Below, one piece after another: positions 42,129-51,380 of a DNA stretch of 64,000 nt. The stretch's first letter is position 1, and the number at the start of each line of letters is the position of its first letter. Location of the stretch: positions 5,717,501 to 5,781,500 of the forward strand of contig NZ_CP034235.1 of the NCBI RefSeq assembly GCF_009728935.1, given 5' to 3'. The notes under the pieces were generated by a model, which did no database searches, had not been told where the DNA came from, and saw only the letters and a list, made by a program, of their open reading frames with translations. Source of the stretch: Paenibacillus psychroresistens. Its GTDB lineage: Bacteria; Bacillota; Bacilli; Paenibacillales; NBRC-103111. Made by a program: the position numbers and the translations under genes.

Positions 42129-43844
42129 CTACAACTTTCTAATTTGACCGAGCAATACCTCAGACGTAATCCATTTTCTAAATATCAGAAGCAATAGAAC
42201 TGGAGGCAAGCTTATCAGTGCACCATATTGCAAAACAATAAGATCAGAGAATTCTCCACCCATTCCTTGCATCCCCATTGTAAATGCATAGAAGTGCATA
42301 ATCGGAGAATAATGCTCTTGCCCTGAAATGTACAAGAGAGAAGGATAATAGGAATTCCACAAAGCCACAAACTGCAGGACACCTAATGCTAGCAAAGGCT
42401 TCCAGATTTTTGGAATGAAGAGATAGAAAAAGCTGTGTAGTTCCCCTTTCCCCTCAGAACTGGCCTTTAACTTAAGTACAGAATACTTGCTATTAAAAAT
42501 ACTCTTCAGTACCAACACACTTATTATGGAGAAGAAGCCATAGAACATTTGTGGAAATATTGTAGTAACCATCCCTAGATCTTTAGCAAACAAATATTCA
42601 TGTAAAGAGACCCCACCCATCCCCATCACAATTATCAAAAGGACTTTATATAGATTGCGACCCGGCAAATCTTTCACTGTTAGTGAATAGGCGAGCGTTA
42701 GAGTGATTAAGAGAAAAATAACAACTGCAGCAATGTTAATACATACATAAGTAAAGAATCGGCTAGTTGAAAATAAATCACTTAAACTTGATGCGGATTC
42801 ACTATGAGCAAAAAAAGGATAAATAAACAATAAAAATATCGGTATAAGGACAGCTATAGAATAGAGGAGAGTTATTATCCAACCCATTATGCCATTGGTC
42901 CCTTTACCCGTTGTTTTAATTACAGTGGCCTCTGATTGTCCAAAAATATCTCTAGTAAAAATCCCCCTAATTAATAGATAAGCTAATATTGTGAACATGA
43001 GCTGAACCATAAATTGAAAAATCCACAATGCTCCTGCAGTATTATAGCTTGCACTTATAAAGACGGTTCTATAGCTATAGGTATCCATTGTTTCTCCTGT
43101 TTGAGTAACAATAGGGTTGAGTAATGTTCGCACAAGCTCAAAATCCGTAGTTAGGATTGTGGATAATTGCAGGAGCATAAAAGCAGCTATCGCCCTCATA
43201 GCTGGAATCAAATTCATTTTATAAAAGTCTGTATGACCCTTCTGTTTAAAACCTATAGCAGCCAAAGCCATCATTATAGGAATTCCACAGGTTTTGACAA
43301 CCTCTAATCCAACCAATAAAGGTTGGAACAAATCCGGGTTAGCTAATACCAACTCATCGATTTGAAAAAAAGGATTATTATTCTGGGACAAAAGCAGCAT
43401 GACCAAATACGCGACAATAACCGATGGTATGAAATAAGGAATTAAAAATAACGTTGAAAACAAACCTCGCAGTTTAAGAGATTTAATACTGCTTAATGCA
43501 AGTGCTAGAATTAATGCTAGAATCCCGCATACTAAAATATATTCGATTTTAATAACGAGAGTGTTGGTAAGCGCATTGCGAAAATTGGGATCTGCAAATA
43601 ATGCTTTAAAATTAGCTAACCCTACCCAATCACTCTCAAAAACTCCTTGGAAAATTTTAAAATCCACAAACGGTAAATAAATAGCTTTTATAAATGGAAA
43701 CAGCTTGAAAACGAAAATCAGTAGCATCGCCGGAATAATTAAAACATAGTGAAACTTATATTTCCAAATACGACGAAAATAATCGCCCAGAGTTCCTCTG
43801 TGATTAATAGCTTCTATTTCAGAATGATCCGTTTCTATGTTCAT
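42129..43844 (-). CDS. Fused ABC sugar-type permease (two LplB/YtcP-like halves)
   Basis: 571 residues, about twelve membrane helices. The N-terminal half (1-295) resembles LplB/MalF permeases (YVLIIPAMLLIFVFKLFPFI, WVGLANFKALFADPNF, LFSTLFLIPYFIPSVIVAY). The C-terminal half (from about 315) resembles LplC/MalG (WIITLLYSIAVLIPIFLLFI, VLQFVALWNSYYPSLLYISG). Normally these are two proteins. The cytoplasmic EAA loops that dock the ATPase are degenerate in both halves: IGFKQKGHTDFYKMNLIPAM and FNSKYSVLKLKASSEGK lack the EAA-x3-G core. No solute-binding protein or ATPase is nearby. It could be a divergent sugar transporter or a non-transport membrane protein. Confidence 0.75.
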   Translation of the reverse strand: MNIETDHSEIEAINHRGTLGDYFRRIWKYKFHYVLIIPAMLLIFVFKLFPFIKAIYLPFVDFKIFQGVFESDWVGLANFKALFADPNFRNALTNTLVIKIEYILVCGILALILALALSSIKSLKLRGLFSTLFLIPYFIPSVIVAYLVMLLLSQNNNPFFQIDELVLANPDLFQPLLVGLEVVKTCGIPIMMALAAIGFKQKGHTDFYKMNLIPAMRAIAAFMLLQLSTILTTDFELVRTLLNPIVTQTGETMDTYSYRTVFISASYNTAGALWIFQFMVQLMFTILAYLLIRGIFTRDIFGQSEATVIKTTGKGTNGIMGWIITLLYSIAVLIPIFLLFIYPFFAHSESASSLSDLFSTSRFFTYVCINIAAVVIFLLITLTLAYSLTVKDLPGRNLYKVLLIIVMGMGGVSLHEYLFAKDLGMVTTIFPQMFYGFFSIISVLVLKSIFNSKYSVLKLKASSEGKGELHSFFYLFIPKIWKPLLALGVLQFVALWNSYYPSLLYISGQEHYSPIMHFYAFTMGMQGMGGEFSDLIVLQYGALISLPPVLLLLIFRKWITSEVLLGQIRKL

Positions 43845-43985
43845 TGCGTTATCCCTTCTTTTTTACTTATTGGGCTTATTATCCAGAAAACCCTCTGTCT
43901 AATTTACCAAATAAAATAAAAAGAGGGAACCTTTAGTCCTTTCTTTAGTGAAGTATATCATTTTTTGTCGTTTGCACGTTGCTTT

Positions 43986-44786
43986 CTATTGCATAATTAA
44001 TCGTTCCGGATGAGTATATATATTCATCTGCCCTCCACGGATAAAGCCGACAGCCGTGATCTTTAAGTCATTCGCCAGCTTTAACGCTAAATCAGAGGGT
44101 GCTGACTTAGATAATAGAATACCTACTCCCATTTTCGCAGCTTTCAAGACAATTTCCGAGGACATCCGACCACTAAAGGCTATAATTTTATCGGACATAT
44201 TAAGCTTCTCGCGTAAGCAATGTCCATAGATTTTATCTAAGGCATTATGTCTGCCAATGTCCGCTCTACTAACGAGGATGCCATCTGTAGTACATAATGC
44301 TGCATTATGCACGCCGCCTGTTTTCTGGAATTCCGTTGAGCTTTGAAAAAGCTCCTTCATTAGATGGATGCATTGCTCCGGAGTAATCCGCGTTTGACTC
44401 ATGATCGTTTTAGCGGTCCTCATATCATTATGAAAATAAAACTGCCGACTTTTACCGCAGCAGGAGCTGATGAATCGCTTTGCGTAATAATCATGACTAA
44501 TTGACTTCTTAACCTTAAGCTCCACATCTGCAAAGCCACGGTCTTCATTGACATTAAGCTGCTCAATATCAGTAATGGATCGAATCAAACCTTCTGCCGC
44601 AAGAAATCCAACTGTTAAATCCTCCAATGCATCTGGACTGCAAACAACAGTAGCCAGCTCCTCGCCATTAACTCGGATGGTTAATGGGGTCTCCGTTACT
44701 ATTTCATCCTCTTGCTCATTAAAAGTAGAACCATCGAATTTTATCATTTGCCAAGGGGTTGTGATTGAATGCTCCACTTCATTCAC
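43986..44786 (-). CDS. fdhD: Formate dehydrogenase accessory sulfurtransferase
   Basis: 266 residues. TPLTIRVNGEELATVVCSPD, LTVGFLAAEGLI, the sulfur-carrying FISSCCGKSRQFYF and TGGVHNAALC, DIGRHNALDKIYG, SGRMSSEIVLKAAKMG are FdhD family motifs. It transfers sulfur from a cysteine desulfurase to the molybdenum cofactor of formate dehydrogenase. The cysteine pair is adjacent (CC) rather than CxxC, which is seen in Bacilli. ATGA overlap with the upstream fdh gene couples the two. Confidence 0.93.
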   Translation of the reverse strand: MNEVEHSITTPWQMIKFDGSTFNEQEDEIVTETPLTIRVNGEELATVVCSPDALEDLTVGFLAAEGLIRSITDIEQLNVNEDRGFADVELKVKKSISHDYYAKRFISSCCGKSRQFYFHNDMRTAKTIMSQTRITPEQCIHLMKELFQSSTEFQKTGGVHNAALCTTDGILVSRADIGRHNALDKIYGHCLREKLNMSDKIIAFSGRMSSEIVLKAAKMGVGILLSKSAPSDLALKLANDLKITAVGFIRGGQMNIYTHPERLIMQ

Positions 44787-47134
44787 TCCATTCCAACTTC
44801 CAGATCTTCGACCCGCTTTTCCAAATATCCTATATCCTTATGAGCTAGATAAGTCTCGGCTTTCTCTATAGCGACGGTCGTATTATATTCCGGTATTCCA
44901 GCAAATGGCTCATAAACGCCTTTCGGCATCAACACATTAGCCTCTGGCCAGTAAAGCTCAATATTACCGCGTCGGATATTCACAAATTGAGCATGACCAT
45001 AAAAAATGCCTACACCATTATGAACTACGACGGATTCTCCATCCTTAATTTGATTGCCTTTTGCATCATCTGCATTCATTAAGACAGCGAACCGATTGGC
45101 TGCATTAAATGGATCTTTATCACTATAAATCATCGAGTTGAACTGCTTGCCGCGTCTTGTTGTAATATAATAATGACCTTCAGGCTTTCGCCGCTCTGGC
45201 AGCTCAATTGGCAATAAAGTACCTTTACCATCTTTAGTCGGACATATTCCATCCTCACAAAGCCATGCACCGCCATATTGAAAGACATCACCTTTTTGTT
45301 TCAAATGCTGAATGCCGTCATACATCGGGGCTGCTAATGCAATTTCATCACGAATCTCCTGAGCATTATTGAAATGGATTTGTGCTTTGCGTTCTGGGAA
45401 AACTCTTGCAGCTAAATCACAGTAAATTTGCCACTCTGCACGCGCTTCTTCGATACGAGGGCCTTGAATTTCTGGTGAAAAATAAACCATTCGCTCTGTA
45501 GAAGTCGAAGTCCCTCCGCCTGGTTGCTCATATCTGGTCATAGCCGGTAAAACAATCACGGTTTCTGCGGCATCAACTAAGGTCGAGGTATTAAGAATGA
45601 TATCTTGATGAACTCTTAAATCTATACTTTCTAAGCATTGGCGCACAAAATCAGGCTCAGGCATCGTTTCGATAAAATTTCCACCTGAGGTATAGAAAAG
45701 CTTTAGCTTACGTTCATGTTCAGCTGGGAGCATCGCATTCTCGAGTGTTACGCCGACAATATCACCTTGCCAATCTGGGATTGGAAAGTTCCATACTTTC
45801 TCTACCCGATTAATATCATCCGATTTGAAATCGCCACCTGGCATGCTGAACGGATCTGCTCCCATTTCACCAGACCCTTGAACACCACTATGGCCTCGAA
45901 TGGGCATAACACCGCAGAACTCGCGTCCAATAAAACCTCGCAGCATAGCCAAATTTGCCACCTGCGATATATTGTCGGTACCAAAGCGATGCTGAGTCAG
46001 TCCCATGCTCCAGATGAATACAGCCGACTTGGCGCCAGCTAATAGCTCCGCTAGCTCACGTATTCTTGCTTCGGATAAGCCGGAGGATTTCTCTATAAGC
46101 GGCCATTCACATTGCTCCATATGCGGTATTAATTGTTCAAGTCCGTGTGTGTGTTGTTGAATAAAATCATGATCAAGCGCTGAGCCAGGCAGCATCCGCT
46201 CCATCTCAAACCAAACCTTCATGATTCCATTCATTAAGGCGATATCTCCACCAATATTAACTTTATAGAAATCATCGGCAATTTTCGTACCAAACAAGGC
46301 TGATTCGGGAATGGATGGTACCCAATAATGATCCATTGCGGGTTCATGATAAGGGTTGATCACTATAATTTTCGTGCCTTTACGTTTAGCAGCATACATA
46401 TACTTAGTGGAAACAGGCTGATTATTCGCTGCTACACTGCCCCAGAAAACCAATACATCCGTCCCTATCCAATCTTTGTAGCTGCAGCTAGAGCAGCCGA
46501 TGCCTAATGAGCGCTTAAGCGCAGTTTTCGATGGTGAATGACAAATTCGTGAGGCATTGTCAATATTGTTGGTGCCGAGAAAACGAGCAACCTTGGATCC
46601 AACGTAATAGGATTCATTGGTAATGCCGCGTGCTGTCATATAAAAAGCAAGCTGCTTGGGATCAATCTCTTGAATTTTAGCAACAATCTTGTTCATTGCT
46701 TCGTCCCATGAAAGGCGTCGAAAGCTGCGCTCGCCTTTTTCCCTAATTAGCGGGTATGGAATTCGTCCAAGCTTGCGTAAAGCCGTACTATCCAGCTTTC
46801 TCAGTTCATCAATATCCTGCAGCAATATCCGTTCAGGGATTGCTGACATGGTATTCAAACGCAGAACGTTCAGCCTCGTCGTACATAGATGAGGTCCCTG
46901 CAAGGTTTGGTCATAAAGGCCTGAAACCCCAAGCGCACAGCCATCGCAAACCCCTTGGGTCAATATCCGATAGGCATAGGGTAAATTGTCACGATTGTCC
47001 CACGCCACCTTCATCGTATCTATAATATGATGCGGCTTTACTTTGCCTAAGCCGAATGGAATCTTGCTGACCCATAGCTTTGGATCAGGCTTTTGCGATA
47101 GCTTAATTGGCCCTGTATGCTTGGTTTTCCCCAT
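44783..47134 (-). CDS. Formate dehydrogenase alpha-like molybdopterin oxidoreductase (FdhF/TIGR01701 type)
   Basis: 783 residues from ATG 47134 (GGGGGAG 5 nt upstream). N-terminal CDGCALGVSG and HLC cluster-like cysteines; ITNESYYVGSKVARFLGTNN and SRICHSPSKTALKRSLGIG contain the Cys that replaces selenocysteine as Mo ligand; GSVAANNQPVSTKYMYAAKR, GGGTSTSTERMVYFSP and a C-terminal MopB domain (FNSMIYSDKDPFNAANRF) follow. Likely cytosolic formate oxidation by a two-gene unit without a separate diaphorase, electron acceptor unknown. Followed by fdhD, preceded by DUF2294 and a terminator-like hairpin. Confidence 0.9.
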   Translation of the reverse strand: MGKTKHTGPIKLSQKPDPKLWVSKIPFGLGKVKPHHIIDTMKVAWDNRDNLPYAYRILTQGVCDGCALGVSGLYDQTLQGPHLCTTRLNVLRLNTMSAIPERILLQDIDELRKLDSTALRKLGRIPYPLIREKGERSFRRLSWDEAMNKIVAKIQEIDPKQLAFYMTARGITNESYYVGSKVARFLGTNNIDNASRICHSPSKTALKRSLGIGCSSCSYKDWIGTDVLVFWGSVAANNQPVSTKYMYAAKRKGTKIIVINPYHEPAMDHYWVPSIPESALFGTKIADDFYKVNIGGDIALMNGIMKVWFEMERMLPGSALDHDFIQQHTHGLEQLIPHMEQCEWPLIEKSSGLSEARIRELAELLAGAKSAVFIWSMGLTQHRFGTDNISQVANLAMLRGFIGREFCGVMPIRGHSGVQGSGEMGADPFSMPGGDFKSDDINRVEKVWNFPIPDWQGDIVGVTLENAMLPAEHERKLKLFYTSGGNFIETMPEPDFVRQCLESIDLRVHQDIILNTSTLVDAAETVIVLPAMTRYEQPGGGTSTSTERMVYFSPEIQGPRIEEARAEWQIYCDLAARVFPERKAQIHFNNAQEIRDEIALAAPMYDGIQHLKQKGDVFQYGGAWLCEDGICPTKDGKGTLLPIELPERRKPEGHYYITTRRGKQFNSMIYSDKDPFNAANRFAVLMNADDAKGNQIKDGESVVVHNGVGIFYGHAQFVNIRRGNIELYWPEANVLMPKGVYEPFAGIPEYNTTVAIEKAETYLAHKDIGYLEKRVEDLEVGME

Positions 47135-47158
47135 TTTTACTCCCCCTTTAAATAAAAA

Positions 47159-47204
47159 GGCTGTGAACCTGCTCTTTCTCATTCGAAGAAGAGTAGGTCC
47201 ACAG
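47159..47204 (-). terminator. Terminator or attenuator in front of the fdh gene
   Basis: A 16-position stem with one mismatch and G-U pair (47189-47204 with 47161-47176), followed on the minus strand by CCTTTTTATTT. It lies between DUF2294 and the fdh ATG, only 25 nt before that ATG. Confidence 0.7.
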
Positions 47205-47261
47205 CGATAGTCTGTAGCAGGAACGCTGCCTAGCACCAAATGCTGAATATAGGATGATTAA

Positions 47262-47621
47262 TTAGCTTGAAAATTTATGTTCAATATCTTGGTCGAAGAC
47301 AAAGATCGACATGCCTAAATCTTTCTCAATATCAATATCTACGAATAAATCCAAATAATTGGCCCCAAGTAAAGCTTCCATCTCAATTGGACGATGTGTC
47401 CGATATAGCTCCTTGACCATTTGAGTTCGTGCGTCACGCAATAAATGTCTGCCATCTGCTGCTTGAGCAATAAACTTCTCCACTGGAGACAGATTCCCAC
47501 TCATTTCGCAGATTGCCCAGCATTTGCAGAAGGTTGTTTTCACTTCGCGAGGACCTTTGCCCATATGCCGTTTTCGAAAGGCTTTAACTAAATTGCTGAA
47601 TTCTGCTTCTACTTTATTCAA
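47262..47621 (-). CDS. DUF2294 family protein
   Basis: 119 residues from TTG 47621 (GAGG 9 nt upstream); an in-frame GTG at 47636 is also possible. HMGKGPREVKTTFCKCWAIC, GNLSPVEKFIAQAADGRHLLRDA (broken: NLSPVEKFI, then RHLLRDARTQMVKELY) and IEMEALLGANYLDLFVDIDI are the DUF2294 pattern, including the invariant GKGP. This family is often next to formate dehydrogenase genes. Role unproven. First gene of the DUF2294-fdh-fdhD group. Confidence 0.8.
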   Translation of the reverse strand: MNKVEAEFSNLVKAFRKRHMGKGPREVKTTFCKCWAICEMSGNLSPVEKFIAQAADGRHLLRDARTQMVKELYRTHRPIEMEALLGANYLDLFVDIDIEKDLGMSIFVFDQDIEHKFSS

Positions 47622-47683
47622 AGAATGCAACCTCACTTCGCTTAACAGGTAACAGGAACGCTGATCCTTATCAAGGTAAGTTC

Positions 47684-47712
47684 ATCTTAACAAGAAAGCG
47701 GTAACATTTCAA
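47684..47712 (-). promoter_or_regulatory. Promoter of the DUF2294-fdh-fdhD group
   Basis: TTGAAA (47707-47712) and TAAGAT (47684-47689), 17 nt apart, with TG one base before the -10. Direct repeats of TCAAGGTAA on the plus strand at 47671-47679 and 47709-47717 bracket the promoter and may be operator sites. Confidence 0.6.
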
Positions 47713-47755
47713 GGTAACTTATATCTGATTTCTAATAGATTTAATATGATCCACC

Positions 47756-48922
47756 TTATTCCACACGAGTCTCACTGCGATTGGAGAAATAAGGAATGAT
47801 CAGCGCACAGAATAAAGCAAAGGCCATCAGAATAATAAATATCACGCCATGGAAATCTTTTACCGTGAGAATTAAGAGCAGCATAGCAATACGGGCAATG
47901 TTCAAAAACCACTCACGCCAGATCAGAATCCGTACTTGCTCCATCTTCGTATGTTTAACAATCAGGCTAAATTGTCTTGTATTCCAAATCGTAGCAAAAT
48001 AATACATGCCAATCGTCGTCAATAAATTGGAGAACACCAGAATAGGTGCAATGGGATATAAAGTAATCAAAAAACCGACCGAAATAAAAATCATTCCATA
48101 TGTCAGCACCTTGCTGTCAGATGCCTGTAATTTCCGTTTCAGCAGCATGGCACAAATCGTGACGCAAGCATATCCTACATTCAACAAAGCAATTATCAAT
48201 TTGTTCTCAGACACAGAGAAAGTAAACAATAAGGCAAATAAACCTTGAAATTGGAGAAATATTCCTGCGGCTAGACAAGAGGGCAGAATCCAGCGGATTT
48301 GTGAATAGGTGAACACCTGTCCAATCCTGAACTTAGTAAACAAAGGCTCTTTCTCTCCGGATATGGTTATGTTGGGAATGTAGAATGAGACAATCATCAA
48401 AAGCGTCACAAACAAAAACATCAGTAAAAACGACCCTGAATAGCCAATTAATTTAATTACCACAGCAAAAAAGATCGGATTGAGGATTGAAACGGCTTGT
48501 CCGATAAGACTTGCTAAAGAGAAATAAGCAGCAAAATCCTCACCTTTGCCCAAATAGGACAAGGACGTATTCTGCGCAATGGCATAGAAGCCCCACATGA
48601 TTCCAATGGGAATGGCAATAATGGCGATCCACAGCAGTCGATTATCCAGCTGCAGAAAAGTCAGCAGCAGGAAAGTAATTGCTCCGCAAATGGCAATGAT
48701 ACGAATCAATAGCTTCGTAGAATAGCGCGTCAATAATTTAGCTCCAAAAGCAAAGCTAAAGCTCCACGTACAGAATAGAATCAAATTAAACCAAGTAACA
48801 TCGAAGATGCTTCTCCCATGCTCCCAAATATATAAATTGACGAAAATTCCAATAAAGTTAAAGATGATGTTAGAGGATGCATTCATGAGTAGTATCCCAC
48901 GAACTTCTTGGCTAACTTTCAC
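47756..48922 (-). CDS. Major facilitator superfamily transporter
   Basis: 388 residues with eleven or twelve predicted membrane helices and a short central loop (SGEKEPLFTKFRIGQ). The N-terminal SSNIIFNFIGIFVNLYIWE and the WTYSFSFAFGAKLLTRYSTK-like loop (FGAKLLTRYSTKLLIRI) fit the small YqgE/YwfA-like Bacilli MFS group. Drug or metabolite efflux is the default guess. No regulator or partner adjacent; preceded leftwards by the fdh promoter region. Confidence 0.78.
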   Translation of the reverse strand: MKVSQEVRGILLMNASSNIIFNFIGIFVNLYIWEHGRSIFDVTWFNLILFCTWSFSFAFGAKLLTRYSTKLLIRIIAICGAITFLLLTFLQLDNRLLWIAIIAIPIGIMWGFYAIAQNTSLSYLGKGEDFAAYFSLASLIGQAVSILNPIFFAVVIKLIGYSGSFLLMFLFVTLLMIVSFYIPNITISGEKEPLFTKFRIGQVFTYSQIRWILPSCLAAGIFLQFQGLFALLFTFSVSENKLIIALLNVGYACVTICAMLLKRKLQASDSKVLTYGMIFISVGFLITLYPIAPILVFSNLLTTIGMYYFATIWNTRQFSLIVKHTKMEQVRILIWREWFLNIARIAMLLLILTVKDFHGVIFIILMAFALFCALIIPYFSNRSETRVE

Positions 48923-48963
48923 TTTCAGACCTTCTCTCGTTGGTAAATAAAATTATTGAGCAA

Positions 48964-49881
48964 TCAAGTATTCAAAATTGCATCTGCGAAAGCTACTTCT
49001 TTTAATAGACTCTGATATGCTTCAGGGGTTGCTCCATCTTCTACACTCCAGCAAATTCCCATTGCAGTTTCCACATAGAGGCATTGCCTTAATATAGTGT
49101 TTGGAATAGTAAGGTTTTGTTCTAAGATGCCTATAATATAGTTTATTTTCTTATATAATTCAGGAGTTATTTCATCACCAAATTCATTTAATATAAAACG
49201 TGGAACATCAAACACAGGATCGCCTATTACGCCTTTAGGGTCGATAATTATATACTCTCCATCCTTACCAAGTAAGATATTATCGTGATGAAAGTCGCCA
49301 TGAAGCAGCATTTTTTGTGAATACAAAGCAGAAACCGATAAACATATATCTTTTGCCTTTTTCATATACAAATATAATTCTTTACAATCTTGCCGCTTGC
49401 TCATGTATTCTGTTATCCTACCGACCCACTCTATGTACGTCGGATATATTTCTGCTTTAGTGGGCATTATATGCAACCCATTAAATAGGGAACAAAAAAC
49501 AGATAGTCTTATATCAAGCGAACTCTCATCCCTTAAAGGATTCCCCGGCTGCACACACTCTTCAAGCATCACCCCGTTTTCAATATCAGCGTCAAAAACT
49601 CTGCAAAATCGTCTGCCGTTATATTCGGACAAAGTATTAAATTCTTTAAATGTTTCACCGGAAGAAGAATTACCTATTTTTAGAACTGCGCTTCCATAAT
49701 TCTCTGAATGGCATCTAAAAACTAAGTTTGCGGAATAGGAAGGAATAAATTGAAGAGAGGTTAAAGTCCACTTATCCGCAAATACTTCAATATCCCTCAG
49801 TACTTTTCCATAAAATGACCTACCAAACCGATTAATTATATTTTCAATTTCATTTTCCGTGAAACGGTAAGATTTGTTCAT
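48964..49881 (-). CDS. APH(6)/hydroxyurea phosphotransferase-like kinase
   Basis: 305 residues. Kinase catalytic loop MLLHGDFHHDNILLGKDG (HGDxHxxN) and metal-binding YIIIDPKGVIGDPVFD are the signature of the streptomycin/hydroxyurea-type phosphotransferases rather than of APH(3'). An N-terminal ATP-lobe FRCHSENYGSAVLKIG is visible. Substrate may be an aminoglycoside or an endogenous alcohol; chromosomal copies often confer no clear resistance. Confidence 0.83.
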   Translation of the reverse strand: MNKSYRFTENEIENIINRFGRSFYGKVLRDIEVFADKWTLTSLQFIPSYSANLVFRCHSENYGSAVLKIGNSSSGETFKEFNTLSEYNGRRFCRVFDADIENGVMLEECVQPGNPLRDESSLDIRLSVFCSLFNGLHIMPTKAEIYPTYIEWVGRITEYMSKRQDCKELYLYMKKAKDICLSVSALYSQKMLLHGDFHHDNILLGKDGEYIIIDPKGVIGDPVFDVPRFILNEFGDEITPELYKKINYIIGILEQNLTIPNTILRQCLYVETAMGICWSVEDGATPEAYQSLLKEVAFADAILNT

Positions 49882-49923
49882 CCTTTGGATTTACCTCGAT
49901 TCTTCACATCACAATTTAAAATA

Positions 49924-49953
49924 ACACTCCAAACGGATGTCAGTTTGAAGTGT
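49924..49953 (-). terminator. Intrinsic terminator of the esterase operon
   Basis: An 11-bp stem with one mismatch (49924-49934 with 49943-49953), followed on the minus strand by TATTTTAAATT, 19 nt after the stop at 49972. Confidence 0.75.
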
Positions 49954-49971
49954 CATTTATATTGCAAACAT

Positions 49972-51363
49972 TTAAATAACTTGTTGACCATAGAATGCTA
50001 ACGTCGGCATATACGATCCCGAATCCAATGGCAGAAAGCTCGAAGGATTCATTTCATATGCACCATGTACGAAAGCATCTCCTTCTACTGCTCTAGCTAG
50101 CTTCAAAGTAATCTCGTTGCGCGCGGTGATTTGCCAGCTGCTAATTTCAACTTCGCCTCTCGCATCCTCAACTGTGAATACCTTTGAGATAGGTCCAATC
50201 GCCAAGAGATAACCATTTACGTTGGCAAATTCCAAACGAATGCTCGGAAGTGCATCCTCTTCAATTAAAGCAGCGGATGTGAGACAAGGTGCTTCTGCAT
50301 ATATCCCCTCTCGCTTATAAACATGAGCTAAAGCTACCTTGCCCATACGTTCACCAATAATCATATTCCCCGCAGGGCTATTATGGATCCCGTCTGATAA
50401 TGAACAGTCCAATGCCGGGATCACATATACCTCAGGGATTGTTAGCGCAGCTTGGCGTTGTGCTTCACGCACTCGCCCCCATGAATGATTGGCTTCTATT
50501 GAAGCAACATCTGTGCAACGATTGAGCTGAACAGTCAAAATAGGCAGGCTAGCATCCTTCAATTCACGACGCCAATGCTGAACGGTGTTACTAAAGCGTT
50601 CCAAGTAACTAACTGAATCAGCCGGTGAGCAGTCGGAGCAGCCCTGATACCAGAGAATTCCCCGCACCTTGCCACCCACAGATTGAATAATATTGATCAT
50701 ATTGCGATGCAGTACGCCATCCTCATCTGGATTCCAAGCCTTAAGAGGAGATCCACCCAATGAGGTTTGCACTAAACCAATAGGGATACCCGCTGCTTTT
50801 TGAATCATTTTGCCAAATGCTAGAAAGGGAGAATGACCTGGATTAGCAGCTTCACGATTTTCAAAGTGAATCGAAGCCGTTGATTCATTAAAGGGATGCG
50901 TAGCGAGATCCCATTGTCCGCTATTGCGAAGAAGGTGGATACCTAATTGTGGAGAATCCTGAAAAGGACCTTTGCCGTAACCTGCAGCGTTGCTCTGCCC
51001 TGCAATTACCCAAAGATCTCCAATCCCGATATGATTGATCATATCTCCGCGATTTGCCCATTCCATTGCCGGATTATCATCCAGCTGCAAGCAGGTTTCT
51101 AAACGATAGAGACCTCCCGCAGGTATAGAATCGAGCGTGATTTCCCATGCTTGCTCAGCCAACATACTAGCTGGGTGCCAAGATACTATCTCCCTTGCAT
51201 CCTCTTCGCTAACTACCCGCGCATATACCTGTGCACTTTTGAAAATACCCAAACCGTCGGCAGACCAATTACCCGATAACGTTACACTGCCAAAACCATT
51301 TTCTTGCTGAATTATTGCCCAATGCTGAGGACCTTTTTGAATAATAGCTCCAACTTGACGCAT
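49972..51363 (-). CDS. Sialate O-acetylesterase-like carbohydrate esterase (SASA)
   Basis: 463 residues. SGNH-type catalytic motifs: Ser in LWVIAGQSNAAGYG, LGGSPLKAWNPDEDG, and Asp/His in DCSLSDGIHNSPAG. N- and C-terminal beta domains flank the esterase core. Removes O-acetyl groups from sugars. No signal peptide, so it probably acts inside on imported oligosaccharides. Last gene of a four-gene operon with SGNH hydrolase, heparinase-like and nitrilase-like genes, 17 nt after the SGNH stop. Confidence 0.87.
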   Translation of the reverse strand: MRQVGAIIQKGPQHWAIIQQENGFGSVTLSGNWSADGLGIFKSAQVYARVVSEEDAREIVSWHPASMLAEQAWEITLDSIPAGGLYRLETCLQLDDNPAMEWANRGDMINHIGIGDLWVIAGQSNAAGYGKGPFQDSPQLGIHLLRNSGQWDLATHPFNESTASIHFENREAANPGHSPFLAFGKMIQKAAGIPIGLVQTSLGGSPLKAWNPDEDGVLHRNMINIIQSVGGKVRGILWYQGCSDCSPADSVSYLERFSNTVQHWRRELKDASLPILTVQLNRCTDVASIEANHSWGRVREAQRQAALTIPEVYVIPALDCSLSDGIHNSPAGNMIIGERMGKVALAHVYKREGIYAEAPCLTSAALIEEDALPSIRLEFANVNGYLLAIGPISKVFTVEDARGEVEISSWQITARNEITLKLARAVEGDAFVHGAYEMNPSSFLPLDSGSYMPTLAFYGQQVI

Positions 51364-51380
51364 CTGGATTTCACAACCTT

